DNA of 64,000 nucleotides from Rhizobiales bacterium GAS188 (GCA_900104855.1 FNSS01000001.1:3348001-3412000); one strand, 5' to 3'; numbered from the stretch's first letter, positions 51,407 to 61,039 are shown. Program-made: numbers and translations. The notes: generated from the letters alone by a model not told the origin.

Positions 51407-52287
51407 ACGCTCGCATCATCGACGGCAAGGCGATCGCCGAGGGCTTGCGGGACAAGGTTGCCCAGCGGGTCACGGCCATGCGCGCGCGGCACGGCACCCA
51501 GCCCGGATTGGCCGTGGTGCTGGTCGGCGAGGATCCGGCGAGCCAGATTTATGTGGCGAGCAAGGCGCGGTTGACGGTCGTCGCCGGAATGCGCTCCTTC
51601 GAGCACAGACTGCCCGCCACGACCAGCGAGGCCGAGCTCATCGCGCTCGTGGCGCGCCTCAATGCAGATGACGCGGTCGACGGCATCCTGGTGCAGATGC
51701 CGCTTCCTCCCCAGATCGACGCCGGCCGCGTGATCGAGGCGATCGATCCGGAGAAGGATGTGGACGGCCTGCATCCGGTCAATGCCGGGCGGCTGCTGGC
51801 GGGGACGCCCGGCCTCGTGCCCTGCACGCCGCTCGGCTGTGTCGAGCTGATCAAGACGGAGCGGCCGGATATCGCCGGGCTCGAGGCCGTGGTGGTCGGC
51901 CGCTCGATCCTGGTCGGCAAACCGGTGGCGCAACTCCTCCTGGCCCAGAGCGCCACGGTGACCATCGCGCATTCCAGGACGCGCGACCTGCCCTCGGTCT
52001 GCCGTCGCGCCGATATCCTGGTGGCCGCGGTCGGCAAGCCGCAGATGATCTGCGGCGACTGGATCAAGCCCGGCGCCATCGTCATCGATGTCGGCATCAA
52101 CCGCGTGCCGAACCCGCAAGCCGGGGAAGGACGCACCAGGCTGGTCGGCGATGTCGCCTATGCGCAAGCCGCCGAGCTGGCGCAGGCGATCACGCCGGTG
52201 CCGGGCGGTGTCGGCCCGATGACAATCGCCTGCCTGCTCGCCAACACGCTCGAGGCAGCCTTGCGCCGGCGACATATCGACGGTTGA
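51403..52287 (+). CDS. folD: Bifunctional methylenetetrahydrofolate dehydrogenase/methenyltetrahydrofolate cyclohydrolase
   Basis: 294 residues. Interconverts 5,10-methylene-, 5,10-methenyl- and 10-formyl-tetrahydrofolate for purine and one-carbon metabolism. The catalytic lysine is K54 in QIYVASKAR; the folate-binding [11 protein letters not shown] and [12 protein letters not shown] and the NADP loop [18 protein letters not shown] are all typical, as is the C-terminal [15 protein letters not shown]. Start is GTG 51403, forced by the overlap and the family N-terminus. Confidence 0.97.
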   Translation: MNARIIDGKAIAEGLRDKVAQRVTAMRARHGTQPGLAVVLVGEDPASQIYVASKARLTVVAGMRSFEHRLPATTSEAELIALVARLNADDAVDGILVQMPLPPQIDAGRVIEAIDPEKDVDGLHPVNAGRLLAGTPGLVPCTPLGCVELIKTERPDIAGLEAVVVGRSILVGKPVAQLLLAQSATVTIAHSRTRDLPSVCRRADILVAAVGKPQMICGDWIKPGAIVIDVGINRVPNPQAGEGRTRLVGDVAYAQAAELAQAITPVPGGVGPMTIACLLANTLEAALRRRHIDG

Positions 52288-52307
52288 GGCAGGCCAAAGG
52301 TCGTCGG

Positions 52308-53087
52308 CTACTGTCCGATCACGTCGCGGATTTCACTGGTCGCTCGGTCGAGATGGCGCCGGAATTTCGGGTCGGCAAGCAACGCATCCGCCAGCGCCTT
52401 GCCGGCCTTGCGCCCGGCCTCGACATCGCTCGGATAGTGAAAGCCGCACACGACGCGGCTATAGCCGAAATCCTCCCCGCGGCGTTCGAGCGTGTCCTTC
52501 AGCTTGGGGAACTCTTCCTCGAGCAGCAGGGCAAACAGCGTTCCGGTGCCGGCATGGGATGAGGGAAAGGAGCCCTTGCTTCTCGGTTCCGGCTCGCAGG
52601 GCTGAAGCCCCGGATTGTCCACGAAGGGGCGTGGCCGGTGGAACATGTCCTTGGCCGGTTTCAGGCCTTCCTCCAGCTGGTCCTGGGTGCGCGCGAAGAA
52701 TTTACGCGCATAATGCGCGCTTTTCTTCGGAAGATGTACGTCCATGCCCTCGAGAAAGCGGGCGATGGTCGCCTCCGCGTCGAGGACCGCCTGTTGTTGA
52801 CGCTCGGGGCTGCGGCTGGCGACGGCCGCGATCACGGCGGCGCGATCGGCCTCGTCCTGCGGCGAATGCGGGGCCGGAGGCTCGCCGAGAACGGCGGTGA
52901 GCGAAATTTCCGGGGCGGCGCTTGCTTCGCGCGCCGAAACACCGTTCGTGCCGGACAGAAGCAGGAGGAAGCAGGCGAAGAGGCACCGCCCCGCAGCCGC
53001 GGCTCGGCCCAGAGCCTTGGCTTCTCCCTGGTGATCGCAGGGGCACACCCGGACATCGCAGCTTTGGTCGTTTTGCCGACTCTGCAT
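52308..53087 (-). CDS. Class A acid phosphatase (PAP2 family)
   Basis: 259 residues, periplasmic, with a hydrophobic signal region (CLFACFLLLLSGTNGVSA) preceded by an unusually long basic/polar segment, so the true start could be further inside. The three phosphatase motifs are present: KDMFHRPRP, GSFPSSHAGT and YSRVVCGFHYPSDVEAG, giving the nucleophile His and the Arg/Lys phosphate site. It should remove phosphate from small phosphomonoesters. It is convergent with folD (20 bp between stops). Confidence 0.88.
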   Translation of the reverse strand: MQSRQNDQSCDVRVCPCDHQGEAKALGRAAAAGRCLFACFLLLLSGTNGVSAREASAAPEISLTAVLGEPPAPHSPQDEADRAAVIAAVASRSPERQQQAVLDAEATIARFLEGMDVHLPKKSAHYARKFFARTQDQLEEGLKPAKDMFHRPRPFVDNPGLQPCEPEPRSKGSFPSSHAGTGTLFALLLEEEFPKLKDTLERRGEDFGYSRVVCGFHYPSDVEAGRKAGKALADALLADPKFRRHLDRATSEIRDVIGQ

Positions 53088-53160
53088 GATGCTCACGCGA
53101 AGGCGCTTCCGCCTCGCCCCTGTTTGCCGCGGCCCGTGAAGCCTGTTGTCGGGCGGGCGA

Positions 53161-53220
53161 GATCACCACCGGCCAGATCGTCACCGGCCAGATCGTCGCC
53201 GGCCAGATCGTCACCGGCTA
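53161..53220. repeat. Four 15-bp tandem repeats between phosphatase and glucan genes
   Basis: Units GATCACCACCGGCCA, GATCGTCACCGGCCA, GATCGTCGCCGGCCA and GATCGTCACCGGCTA. They lie between two minus-strand genes and end 16 bp after the glucan-protein stop; they are read here as non-coding, though the frame on the minus strand is open. Confidence 0.88.
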
Positions 53221-53236
53221 CTTGCCGGTCCAGGCT

Positions 53237-54817
53237 TCAGAACGGATGATACTGATAGGCCCAGGTTTCCGACAACGTCTTGTCGCCGAGCTTCAGATAG
53301 CAGCGCAGCTCGACCGGGTCCGGCCCCTCGACGATCAGGTCGAACTGGGTGCGCCAATGGCCCGGCACATCGTCGGGCACGGATTCGGTGAATTGATACG
53401 AGCCGAAGCTGCCACGTGAGGTGGAGAGCACCGGCTCCGGCTTCACCCCATAGGGCAGGTCGCGCAAGGGCGCGCCTTCGAACTCGATCAGGAATTTGCG
53501 CACGCCCTTGGGGCGCGGCTGGCCCGGCTGGCCGCCACGTCCGAGCCGCGTGGCGACGACGCGCGCCAGCGGTGTCGGGAAGGGCTCGTCGGCGAGCCAA
53601 TGCAGACGATAAGCGAAGGACAGGATCTGGCCGGCCGAGGTCGGCTGCCTCGGCACCCAGCTCGCCACGATATTGTCGTGGATCTCGTCATCGGTCGGGA
53701 ATTCGAGGAGTTGCACGGCGCCCGCTCCCCAATCGCCAAGCGGCTCGACCCAGGTCGATGGGCGCTTCTGGTATTTCACGCCATCCTGGTAGTGATCGAA
53801 GACGCGGTCGCGCTGCAGCAGGCCGAAACCGCGCGGATTTTCGTCGAAGAAGCTCGACAAAGTGGTGCGCGGCGGGTTGTTGAGGGGCCGCCAGATATGC
53901 TCCCCGGCGCGTGTCCACAGCGCGAGGCCATCCGAATCATGCACTTCGGGCCGCCAATCGATGGCGGTCGGCTTCGCGGTCTCGGAATACCAGTACATCG
54001 AGGTGAGCGGCGCGATGCCGAGGCGCTCCACCGGGGCGCGCAGGTTGAGATCGGCCTCGATCTCCATCACCACGCCCTTGCCTCGATGCAGCGCAAATCG
54101 ATAGGCGCCCGTCAGGCTCGGCGAATCGAGGAGCGAATGCAGGATGACCGGATCGGCATCGGTCGCCGCCGGCTCGATCCAATGGGCCACGAAATCCGGG
54201 AACTCTTCCGGTCCCGGCCCGCCTGGCGTGAGCGCGACGCCGCGCGCCGACATTCCGACCTGGCCGAGCTCGCCCACGGCACGGAAATACGAGGCGCCGA
54301 GAAAGGTGATCCAGGGCTCGAGCAGCTTCCAATCGGGGCCGTCGCGCGCTTCCATGATCCATAGGCCCGCGAAGGCCGAGGCGTCTTTCGGCAGGGCGGC
54401 GGCGGGGCTCGTCGGCGCGACCGTGAAATAGCTCTGGCTGTAGCGGATCTCGCGGGCGTCGCGCTGTTCTGCTTCGCCCTTGGCGACCGCATACATCCGC
54501 ACCGTCTTCGGGAAATATTTGCCGACATGCTGGAAGGTGACCGGATAGGCCCCTCCAGTTTCGCCCCACAGCGCATAATCGTAGCGGAAGCGCAGCTTGC
54601 CATGCGCATCGTAATCGATCTTCTGCACGGTCTGCGGATCGGGCCGCGCCGGCGACTCATAGGGTTTGGCCGCCAGCGCCTTGGCGCGCTGCTTGAGCGC
54701 CTCGTGCGAAAACGGCATGGCCGGCCCGAATTCGAGGCTGGCTGGCGCTGCCTGCGCCCGGCCGGCGGCGAGCGCGGACGCCGCCATGGCCTGCAAGATA
54801 TGCCTGCGATTCAGCAT
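53237..54817 (-). CDS. Osmoregulated periplasmic glucan biosynthesis protein (OpgG/OpgD type)
   Basis: 526 residues. The N-terminus is a twin-arginine signal (LNRRHILQAMAASALAAG), which favours OpgD rather than Sec-exported OpgG. The mature part has FGPAMPFSHEALKQRAKALA, the conserved WGETGGAYPVTFQHVGKYFP, the family block ARGVALTPGGPGPEEFPDF and the C-terminal immunoglobulin-like domain GSFGSYQFTESVPDDVPGHWR. These proteins tailor or export periplasmic glucans. It is followed by the 15-bp repeats and the phosphatase gene. Confidence 0.9.
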   Translation of the reverse strand: MLNRRHILQAMAASALAAGRAQAAPASLEFGPAMPFSHEALKQRAKALAAKPYESPARPDPQTVQKIDYDAHGKLRFRYDYALWGETGGAYPVTFQHVGKYFPKTVRMYAVAKGEAEQRDAREIRYSQSYFTVAPTSPAAALPKDASAFAGLWIMEARDGPDWKLLEPWITFLGASYFRAVGELGQVGMSARGVALTPGGPGPEEFPDFVAHWIEPAATDADPVILHSLLDSPSLTGAYRFALHRGKGVVMEIEADLNLRAPVERLGIAPLTSMYWYSETAKPTAIDWRPEVHDSDGLALWTRAGEHIWRPLNNPPRTTLSSFFDENPRGFGLLQRDRVFDHYQDGVKYQKRPSTWVEPLGDWGAGAVQLLEFPTDDEIHDNIVASWVPRQPTSAGQILSFAYRLHWLADEPFPTPLARVVATRLGRGGQPGQPRPKGVRKFLIEFEGAPLRDLPYGVKPEPVLSTSRGSFGSYQFTESVPDDVPGHWRTQFDLIVEGPDPVELRCYLKLGDKTLSETWAYQYHPF

Positions 54818-54840
54818 GGAGTGCGGGATCGGGCCGTCGC

Positions 54841-55104
54841 TCAGACCCGCCGGCCGGTGCTTTCGACGCGCAGCGCGCTGCGCACGAACATCACCAGAAG
54901 CGCGATGCCGCCGGCCGCGAAGATCGCCATGAGCGCATAAGTGAAGAGCGGGCCGAACTCCGAGAGGCCGCCGATCGCCCAGCCGGCCGCCAGCGCCGCA
55001 CCCATGATCTCGGTGCCGACCAGCACGGCGACGCTGATCACCGTGAAGATCCCTCCGCCGACATCATCTCCCGAGGAGACGGACATATTCCGGTTCTGAG
55101 CCAT
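54841..55104 (-). CDS. Small membrane protein of unknown function
   Basis: 87 residues with two hydrophobic segments (GIFTVISVAVLVGTEIMGAALAAGWAI and TYALMAIFAAGGIALLVMFV). The intervening GGLSEFGPLF and the C-terminal RSALRVES are probably cytoplasmic or interfacial. It lies 23 bp upstream of the glucan gene and is probably in the same transcript. I do not recognise the family. Confidence 0.75.
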   Translation of the reverse strand: MAQNRNMSVSSGDDVGGGIFTVISVAVLVGTEIMGAALAAGWAIGGLSEFGPLFTYALMAIFAAGGIALLVMFVRSALRVESTGRRV

Positions 55105-55152
55105 GGCGATCGGTTACGACAGGCGAGCGAAATCCGCAAGCCGGGCTTGTAT

Positions 55153-55947
55153 TCAGGCCGCCTCGATGCCTTCGATCGCCGCGACGAGCCGCACCAGATC
55201 CTCCTCGCGCGACAGCCGATGGTCGCCATCATTGATCAGGGTGATGACGCCCTGCTCGTCGGCGAGATGCTCCATCAGCGTCAGGGCATGGCGCCAGGGC
55301 ACGTCCGGATCGCGCATGCCCTGCAGGATATGCACCGGGCAACCGATCTGGATCGGGCCGCCGAGCAGGAGATGGCGACGACCCTCCTCGATCAGTTGGC
55401 GCGTGATCGCATAGGGTTCAGGCGAATAGGCCGAAGGGCGCAGCCACAAGCCCTTCTCCTCGATATCGCGTCGCGCCTCGTCGGGAAGCTGCTTCCACAT
55501 CAGCTCCTCGGTGAAGTCGACGGCGGGCGCAATGAGGACGAGGCCGGCCGGACGCAGCTGCGGATTCACGTTCGCCAAGGGCTCGCTCATCAGGCGCAAG
55601 CTCGCCAGCAGGGCGATCCAGCCGCCCATCGAGGATCCGACCAGGATGGGACGGCGCGACACGCAGCTTGTGATCACCGCCAGGGTCTCGTCGAGCCAGC
55701 GCCCGATCGTGCCGTCCTCGAAACGTCCCTCGGACTGGCCATGGCCCGAATAGTCGAAGCGCAGGAATGGCCGCCCTTTGCGCTCGGCCCAGGCATCGAG
55801 ATAGCCGGCCTTGGTCGAGGCCATGTCCGATTTGAAACCGCCGAGCCAGATAACGGGCGAGCCTTCGCCCGGCCGCGACAGCACCGCGATGGCGCGCCGC
55901 TCGGCGGCCTCGCCCACATCGAGCCTCGTCCGCTCTGGATCAGACAT
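55153..55947 (-). CDS. Alpha/beta hydrolase (ABHD10-like)
   Basis: 264-residue serine hydrolase. Motifs are PVIWLGGFKSDMASTKA (oxyanion region, typical of the ABHD10 group), FDYSGHGQSEG, the nucleophile elbow VGSSMGGWIAL, the acid in GMRDPDVPW and the histidine in INDGDHRLSREED. ABHD10 relatives are thioesterases or depalmitoylases, which is a reasonable guess here. ATG 55947 is preferred to GTG 55956; ribosome sites are weak for both. Confidence 0.88.
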   Translation of the reverse strand: MSDPERTRLDVGEAAERRAIAVLSRPGEGSPVIWLGGFKSDMASTKAGYLDAWAERKGRPFLRFDYSGHGQSEGRFEDGTIGRWLDETLAVITSCVSRRPILVGSSMGGWIALLASLRLMSEPLANVNPQLRPAGLVLIAPAVDFTEELMWKQLPDEARRDIEEKGLWLRPSAYSPEPYAITRQLIEEGRRHLLLGGPIQIGCPVHILQGMRDPDVPWRHALTLMEHLADEQGVITLINDGDHRLSREEDLVRLVAAIEGIEAA

Positions 55948-56004
55948 CAAATCCACCGTCCATAGCCGCTCTCGTTCTCATCATCGTGTTTGGCGCTTCT
56001 CGCC

Positions 56005-56562
56005 TCAACGCCGCACCTCGAACACGGTGCGCGGGCCGATACGGGCCAGAAGCTTGCGCAGATCGGTCCGCGACAGCGCGATGCAGCCCTCCGTCGGGCC
56101 GTAATCCGCGGCCGCGACATGCAGGAAGATGGCGCTGCCGCGGCCCTTGCGGATCGGTCCGCGATTCCAGGCGAGATCGACGACGATGTCGTAGAGCCCG
56201 TCCTGGCGGCGCATATTCTCGGCGCCTGCCGGATATGGCAGCAGCACCGGCTTGTTGTAATTGCGGTCGCCTGGGTCGTCGCACCAGCCGGCCGCCTCTG
56301 CGATCGGGGCGAGAGGCAGAAAACCGCGCGGGCGCATCAGGCGGTCGGCGCGCCAGAAGCCGGCGAGGCCGCGATAGCGTCCGACCGGGGTCGCCCCGTC
56401 CCTCTCGCGCTTGATCTGGCGAATTCCCGAGCGTCCGAGCGCGCAGGCAAACATCACGCCGCCCGCCCAGAGCCGGCCTCTATGAGGCGTTCCCGGCACC
56501 CATTGCACCGTGACCCGATCGAGGATGAGCCGCTTCAGCGAGGGGGCGTGACGCATGCGCAT
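56005..56562 (-). CDS. L,D-transpeptidase (YkuD domain), short form
   Basis: About 185 residues, with no signal peptide visible. The active-site segment SAIFLHVAAADYGPTEGCIA carries the His and Cys of the YkuD motif (H...GC), and the substrate-loop WCDDPGDRNYNKPVLLP is typical of short alphaproteobacterial members. Such enzymes form or edit 3-3 cross-links in peptidoglycan or attach proteins. Starts considered: ATG 56562 (chosen, matching family N-termini), ATG 56556, and TTG 56601 right after the previous stop. It follows the PEBP gene closely. Confidence 0.83.
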   Translation of the reverse strand: MRMRHAPSLKRLILDRVTVQWVPGTPHRGRLWAGGVMFACALGRSGIRQIKRERDGATPVGRYRGLAGFWRADRLMRPRGFLPLAPIAEAAGWCDDPGDRNYNKPVLLPYPAGAENMRRQDGLYDIVVDLAWNRGPIRKGRGSAIFLHVAAADYGPTEGCIALSRTDLRKLLARIGPRTVFEVRR

Positions 56563-56604
56563 GCCGGTGGCCGGGCCGAGGGGAATGGAGCGGAGCGACA
56601 AGGC

Positions 56605-57270
56605 TCAGCGCGCATAGCGCAGCACGATGCTCGAGGCGGCAAGCACATGGCCGCGCATCGCCTGGAGGAGCTTGTCGCGCGTCAACCCGGGCTCAAGACT
56701 TCCGGGCTCGATGTCGAGCGCATAGACGCCGAACACATAGTGATGCGGCTGGTCGCCGATCGGGGGGCAAGGCCCGGAATAAGCGGTCAGGCCGCGCGTG
56801 TTGGTGCCGCCGACGAACGGTCCGGGAGCGGCCGTGCCTTCGCCCTCGGCGAGCGAGTTCGTCGAGGCCGGCAGGTCATAGGCGACCCAATGCACGGAGC
56901 CCAACCCCTTGCCGCCATCGGGATCATAGACGATGACCGCATGGCTGCGCGTGCCTTCCGGGGATGGCGACCAGGCGAGCGCCGGCGAGACATTCTCGCC
57001 GCCGCAATCGCCCGCGCTCGCCGCATGGCGCCGCGTGAGCAGGGCGCCGTCGGCGAGGCCGGGCGAGGTCACCGTGAAGGATTGCCCTTGGAAAGATCGC
57101 GCTTGCGCCGCAGCCATCGCCTCGATCCCCTCATTCGTCGCGAAAAGCGCGAACAGGCATATAGGCGTCACGACGAGTGCGCAAAACGCCGCGAGCCAAA
57201 ATGCCGCCAGCGAGGTGTTGCGATCTGGATCCCGCGCCGCAATTTTGTGGGATTTCCGGCGTCCTGGCAT
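56605..57270 (-). CDS. YbhB/phosphatidylethanolamine-binding protein (PEBP) family protein
   Basis: 221 residues with one N-terminal membrane helix (AFWLAAFCALVVTPICLFALFA), so it is anchored or secreted. The PEBP core is visible: GGENVSPALAWSPSPEGTRS, DPDGGKGLGSVHWVAYDLPAS (ligand-binding region), AYSGPCPPIGDQPHHYVFGVYALD and the C-terminal helix. Function of bacterial members is unclear. ATG 57270 follows GGGGGTTTGCC; longer in-frame starts have no family similarity. It is divergent from the methyltransferase gene. Confidence 0.85.
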   Translation of the reverse strand: MPGRRKSHKIAARDPDRNTSLAAFWLAAFCALVVTPICLFALFATNEGIEAMAAAQARSFQGQSFTVTSPGLADGALLTRRHAASAGDCGGENVSPALAWSPSPEGTRSHAVIVYDPDGGKGLGSVHWVAYDLPASTNSLAEGEGTAAPGPFVGGTNTRGLTAYSGPCPPIGDQPHHYVFGVYALDIEPGSLEPGLTRDKLLQAMRGHVLAASSIVLRYAR

Positions 57271-57449
57271 GGCAAACCCCCAACAACAAGCCCATCTTGG
57301 CATGGTTGCCGGCGAAATAGCGCAGCACGTAGCGGTATCGCTGTGATACGAAGGCGCCGGCGGAGATGGCCGCCTCATTTCGGGTCGCGCCGCGTGGGTG
57401 GCCTGTGATGGGGTTGCGTCACGATTTGGAAGTCGCGTCAAGAAGCGGA

Positions 57450-58190
57450 ATGCCTATGGCGCTCGATGTCATCGATCTCCAGACCTTCTATGGCAGTCCC
57501 GTGGGCCAGGTGGCGCGGCGCATCCTGTCGGCGCGGCTGCGCTCGATCTGGCCCGATCTGCGCGGCCAGGCGCTGGCCGGCATCGGCTACGCGAACGCTT
57601 ATCTCGCCATTTTCCGCGATGAGGCGGAGCGCACCCTCGCGCTGATGCCGGCGAGCCAGGGAGTGACGATCTGGCCGCGAACCGGCCCGTCCGCGTCGGC
57701 CCTCGTCGACCCCTTCCTCTTGCCCCTGAGCGACGATTCGCTCGACCGGGTCATCATCGTGCATGCGCTCGAGGTCTGCGGCAATCCGCGCGAGCTGCTT
57801 TCGGAGATCTGGCAGACATTGAAGCCGGGCGGGCGCATCATCGTGATCGCTCCCAACCGGCGCGGCCTTTGGGCGCGGCTCGACACGACGCCGTTCGGCC
57901 AGGGCCAGCCTTTCAGCCGGGCGCAGCTCACCGGCCTCTTGCGGGAGGCGTTGTTCACCCCTGAATTGTGGACGGAGGCGCTGTTCGTGCCTCCGCTCAA
58001 CCGCGCTCTGGTGTTGCGCTCGGCCGTCGCCTTCGAGCGCACCGGGCATGCGCTGTCCTTGCCTTTCGCCGGAATCCACCTGATCGAGGCGGTCAAGCAG
58101 GTCTATCGGGTTCTTCCGGTGTCACCGGCCCGGAAAAGCCGGGCGCGCCTCGTGCCGACCTTGGCGCCCACTCGGGTGAGCACCGGTTGA
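57450..58190 (+). CDS. Class I SAM-dependent methyltransferase
   Basis: About 246 residues. The SAM motif I region is ALAGIGYANAYLAIFRDEAERTL, with motif II at DDSLDRVIIVHALEVCGNPRELL and post-II at LKPGGRIIVIAPNRRGLWARLD, typical of Rossmann methyltransferases (ubiquinone/biotin-type). Two start codons (57450 ATG, 57456 ATG) are possible. Substrate unknown. It lies upstream of accA on the same strand but in a separate transcript probably. Confidence 0.83.
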   Translation: MPMALDVIDLQTFYGSPVGQVARRILSARLRSIWPDLRGQALAGIGYANAYLAIFRDEAERTLALMPASQGVTIWPRTGPSASALVDPFLLPLSDDSLDRVIIVHALEVCGNPRELLSEIWQTLKPGGRIIVIAPNRRGLWARLDTTPFGQGQPFSRAQLTGLLREALFTPELWTEALFVPPLNRALVLRSAVAFERTGHALSLPFAGIHLIEAVKQVYRVLPVSPARKSRARLVPTLAPTRVSTG

Positions 58191-58304
58191 GCGTCCCAAC
58201 CTTGATGACCCCAGCCTTGACTTGCCCCCCCGATCCGGCTTGTGTCCGCGCGCTGAATGACCCCAATCGCGCGCCCCGGCCCGCGAAAGCAATCTTGGAG
58301 CCTG

Positions 58305-59255
58305 ATGCGGGCCTATCTCGACTTTGAAAAGCCGGTTGCGGAACTCGAAGCCAAAATCGACGAGCTGCGTTCCGTCGACATGCCGAAAAGCGGCGATCTC
58401 GGCGACGAGATCGGTCGTTTGGAGGGCAGGGCGGCGGACGCTTTGAGGGAGGTGTATGCCCAGCTCTCCGCCTGGCAGAAGATGCAGGTGGCGCGTCATC
58501 CGCAGCGGCCCCATTGCCTCGACTTCGTCAAAGGGCTGATCGACGATTTCACGCCGCTCGCCGGCGACCGCAAATTCGGCGAGGACGAGGCCATCATCTG
58601 CGGGCTTGGACGATTTCGCGGCGAATCCGTCTGCCTCATCGGCCAGGAGAAGGGGGCGACGACCGATTCGCGGCTCAAGCACAATTTTGGCATGGCCCGG
58701 CCCGAGGGCTACCGCAAGGCGGCGCGCGTCATGGAGCTCGCCGACCGCTTCTCGCTGCCGGTGTTGGCCTTCATCGACACGGCCGGAGCCTTTCCGGGGA
58801 TCGATGCCGAGGAACGCGGCCAGGCCGAGGCCATTGCCCGCTCGACCGACGCTTGCCTCGCGCTCGGCGCGCCGAATATCGCCCTGATTATCGGAGAGGG
58901 CGGCTCGGGTGGTGCGGTGGCGCTGGCGACCGCCAACCGCGCCCTGATGCTGGAACATGCGATCTACAGCGTCATTTCGCCCGAAGGGGCGGCCTCGATC
59001 CTGTGGCGCGACAGCGGCCGCGCCCAGGAAGCGGCCTCCAGCATGCGAATCACGGCGCAGGACCTGCTCAGGCTCGGCGTCATCGACTCCATCGTGCCCG
59101 AGCCGCTCGGCGGAGCCCATCGCGATCCGGATGCCGCGGTGGCGTCCGCAGGAGATGCCCTCGCTTCCGCACTCGAACAGCTGCGCGGACTGGACGGTGC
59201 TGCCTTGCGTTCGCAGCGGGCCGACAAGTTCCTGGCGATTGGACGGCGCCTCTGA
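58305..59255 (+). CDS. accA: Acetyl-CoA carboxylase carboxyltransferase alpha subunit
   Basis: 316 residues. Forms the carboxyltransferase with AccD to make malonyl-CoA, the first step of fatty acid synthesis. The N-terminal MRAYLDFEKPVAELEAKIDEL, the block RHPQRPHCLDFVKGL, FGMARPEGYRKAARVMELA, FIDTAGAFPGIDAEERGQAEAIA and SVISPEGAASILWRDS are all characteristic. ATG 58305 follows TTGGAGCCTG. The gene is followed by an L,D-transpeptidase lipoprotein and a lytic transglycosylase, an order common in rhizobiales relatives. Confidence 0.96.
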   Translation: MRAYLDFEKPVAELEAKIDELRSVDMPKSGDLGDEIGRLEGRAADALREVYAQLSAWQKMQVARHPQRPHCLDFVKGLIDDFTPLAGDRKFGEDEAIICGLGRFRGESVCLIGQEKGATTDSRLKHNFGMARPEGYRKAARVMELADRFSLPVLAFIDTAGAFPGIDAEERGQAEAIARSTDACLALGAPNIALIIGEGGSGGAVALATANRALMLEHAIYSVISPEGAASILWRDSGRAQEAASSMRITAQDLLRLGVIDSIVPEPLGGAHRDPDAAVASAGDALASALEQLRGLDGAALRSQRADKFLAIGRRL

Positions 59256-59413
59256 ACCGGGTTAACATTGCCTTCACCATGCCCCAGGTGCCTTTCGCGC
59301 GCTGCTAGGGATTGGTAAAGGTTACCGGGGATGATGGGGCGCTGTTTCGGATACGCCTAGCTCCGGCCGTATTGCTGCCGGATGCTTCGCTTGATGTGTC
59401 GTCGTGGGATGAG

Positions 59414-61039
59414 ATGATGTTGCGCATGCCCGGTCGCTTCGCTGTCACCGCATTGGCCTTTGGCCTCCTGACCGCCTGCGGCGATCCGGAATACCGCGCT
59501 TCGAATGCGCGCCACTGGGTCCCGCTCACGCCCCAGCTCCTCGCCGCCATGCAGGAGAAGGGGATGAAGAAGGACGATCCGGTCCTGATCCGCACCTATA
59601 AGCAGGAAGCCGAATTCGAGGTCTGGAAGAAGGATACCAGCGGCCGCTACGCGCTGTTGAAGACCTTCCCGATGTGTCGCTGGTCCGGCCAGCTCGGCCC
59701 CAAGCACAAGGAAGGGGACCGGCAGGCGCCCGAGGGCTATTACGCGATCACGCCTGCGCAGATGAATCCCAACTCCAACTACCATCTCTCCTACGATATC
59801 GGCTACCCGAACGCCTATGACCGGGCTCATGGCGGCACCGGCTCCTATCTGATGGTGCATGGCGATTGCTCGTCGGCCGGCTGCTATTCGATGACGGACC
59901 AACAGATCGAGGAGATCTATGCGCTGGTGCGCGAGGCGCATTCGGGCGGCGAGAAGGCCGTGCAGATGCAGGCCTTCCCGTTCCGCTTCACGCCCGAGAA
60001 TCTGGCGCGCCATCGCCTCGATCCCAACATGGCCTTCTGGCGAAACCTGAAGGAAGGCGCCGACCGTTTCGCGATCACCGGGCAAGAGCCCAAGGTCAGC
60101 GTCTGCAATGCCCGCTACTCCTTCGATCGCACCGCGCGCCCCGGCGAACAGACGGCTTGCGGCGCCGAGGCGGATACCGAGCTCGCCAATCAGGTGGCCG
60201 AGAAGGAGCGTGCGGATAGCGCGGAGGTCGCCGCGCTCGTCGCCAAGGGCACGCCGGCGGTCAGGCTCGCCTATGATGATGGCGGCCAGAACCCGGCTTT
60301 CCGTTACAAGGTCGCCGAGACCAGCCGCCCCGAGGCGATCTCCGAGGGACCGACCGTCCAGCTCATGGATGCCAAGGGGGCGGTGACCAAGGTCGCGCTC
60401 CGTGCCAAGGGCTTCGACGAGACGTCGATCGCCGCGGCCGTGAAGGATGTCGGCTCACCGGTCACCACGACGACCATGGTGGCGACCGCCAGCGGTGGCG
60501 AAACCAAGTCCGCCGCCATGACGGTCGCTTCAGTCGGTGCGTCCGCCGTCTCAGGTGGCTCGGCCGCGACCGTCGCCAATGCCGGTGCTGCGCCCTCGAA
60601 TGCGACCGTCATTGCGCGGCGCGATGCGAACCCGGCAAATGATGCGCGCACCGCCGTCACGGCCTTTGCGGCGGCGCCCGCCACGACGATCGCCGCAACG
60701 CCCAACAAGGACGCGCCTCTCTATCAGAGGCTCCTGGCGCGGTTGCCGTTCACCGGCTCCGATTCGTCGCCGGTCCAGAACCAGACCACCGACGCCAACC
60801 AGCAGCAGGCGCTCGATCCGGCCGCCCCGCTGCCGCCGGTACGGCCCACCATGCTGAAGAAGGCTTCGGGCCAGCATATCTCCCCGCCGCAGGCCGATAC
60901 CTCGCCGCAGGCCGGCCTGGTGCCGGGCATCAGCCTGTTCTCGTCGCATGCGATCTTCGCCACGCTGCCCTCCTTCCTGAAGGGCTCGGCCGCCACCGCG
61001 CCGACGACGGTGACCGGTTTCGCGCCTCTCGCTCGTTGA
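59414..61039 (+). CDS. L,D-transpeptidase lipoprotein with long low-complexity C-terminus
   Basis: 541 residues. The N-terminal lipobox is LLTAC, with the lipidated cysteine at 22, so the protein is membrane-anchored in the periplasm. The catalytic region is YLMVHGDCSSAGCYSMTD, with H149 and the nucleophile C157 (a second Cys at 152) in a YafK-type YkuD domain. After about residue 290 the chain becomes Ala/Thr/Val-rich and repetitive (for example TTTTMVATASGG and AAPATTIAATPN), a probable disordered spacer to the cell wall. Start ATG 59414 or 59417. It overlaps the transglycosylase gene (TTGA). Confidence 0.85.
   Translation: MMLRMPGRFAVTALAFGLLTACGDPEYRASNARHWVPLTPQLLAAMQEKGMKKDDPVLIRTYKQEAEFEVWKKDTSGRYALLKTFPMCRWSGQLGPKHKEGDRQAPEGYYAITPAQMNPNSNYHLSYDIGYPNAYDRAHGGTGSYLMVHGDCSSAGCYSMTDQQIEEIYALVREAHSGGEKAVQMQAFPFRFTPENLARHRLDPNMAFWRNLKEGADRFAITGQEPKVSVCNARYSFDRTARPGEQTACGAEADTELANQVAEKERADSAEVAALVAKGTPAVRLAYDDGGQNPAFRYKVAETSRPEAISEGPTVQLMDAKGAVTKVALRAKGFDETSIAAAVKDVGSPVTTTTMVATASGGETKSAAMTVASVGASAVSGGSAATVANAGAAPSNATVIARRDANPANDARTAVTAFAAAPATTIAATPNKDAPLYQRLLARLPFTGSDSSPVQNQTTDANQQQALDPAAPLPPVRPTMLKKASGQHISPPQADTSPQAGLVPGISLFSSHAIFATLPSFLKGSAATAPTTVTGFAPLAR

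Noticed and set aside
53161..53220. Four direct repeats considered as a CRISPR array
   Set aside because: Units are 15 bp, contiguous and have no spacers; no cas genes are nearby.
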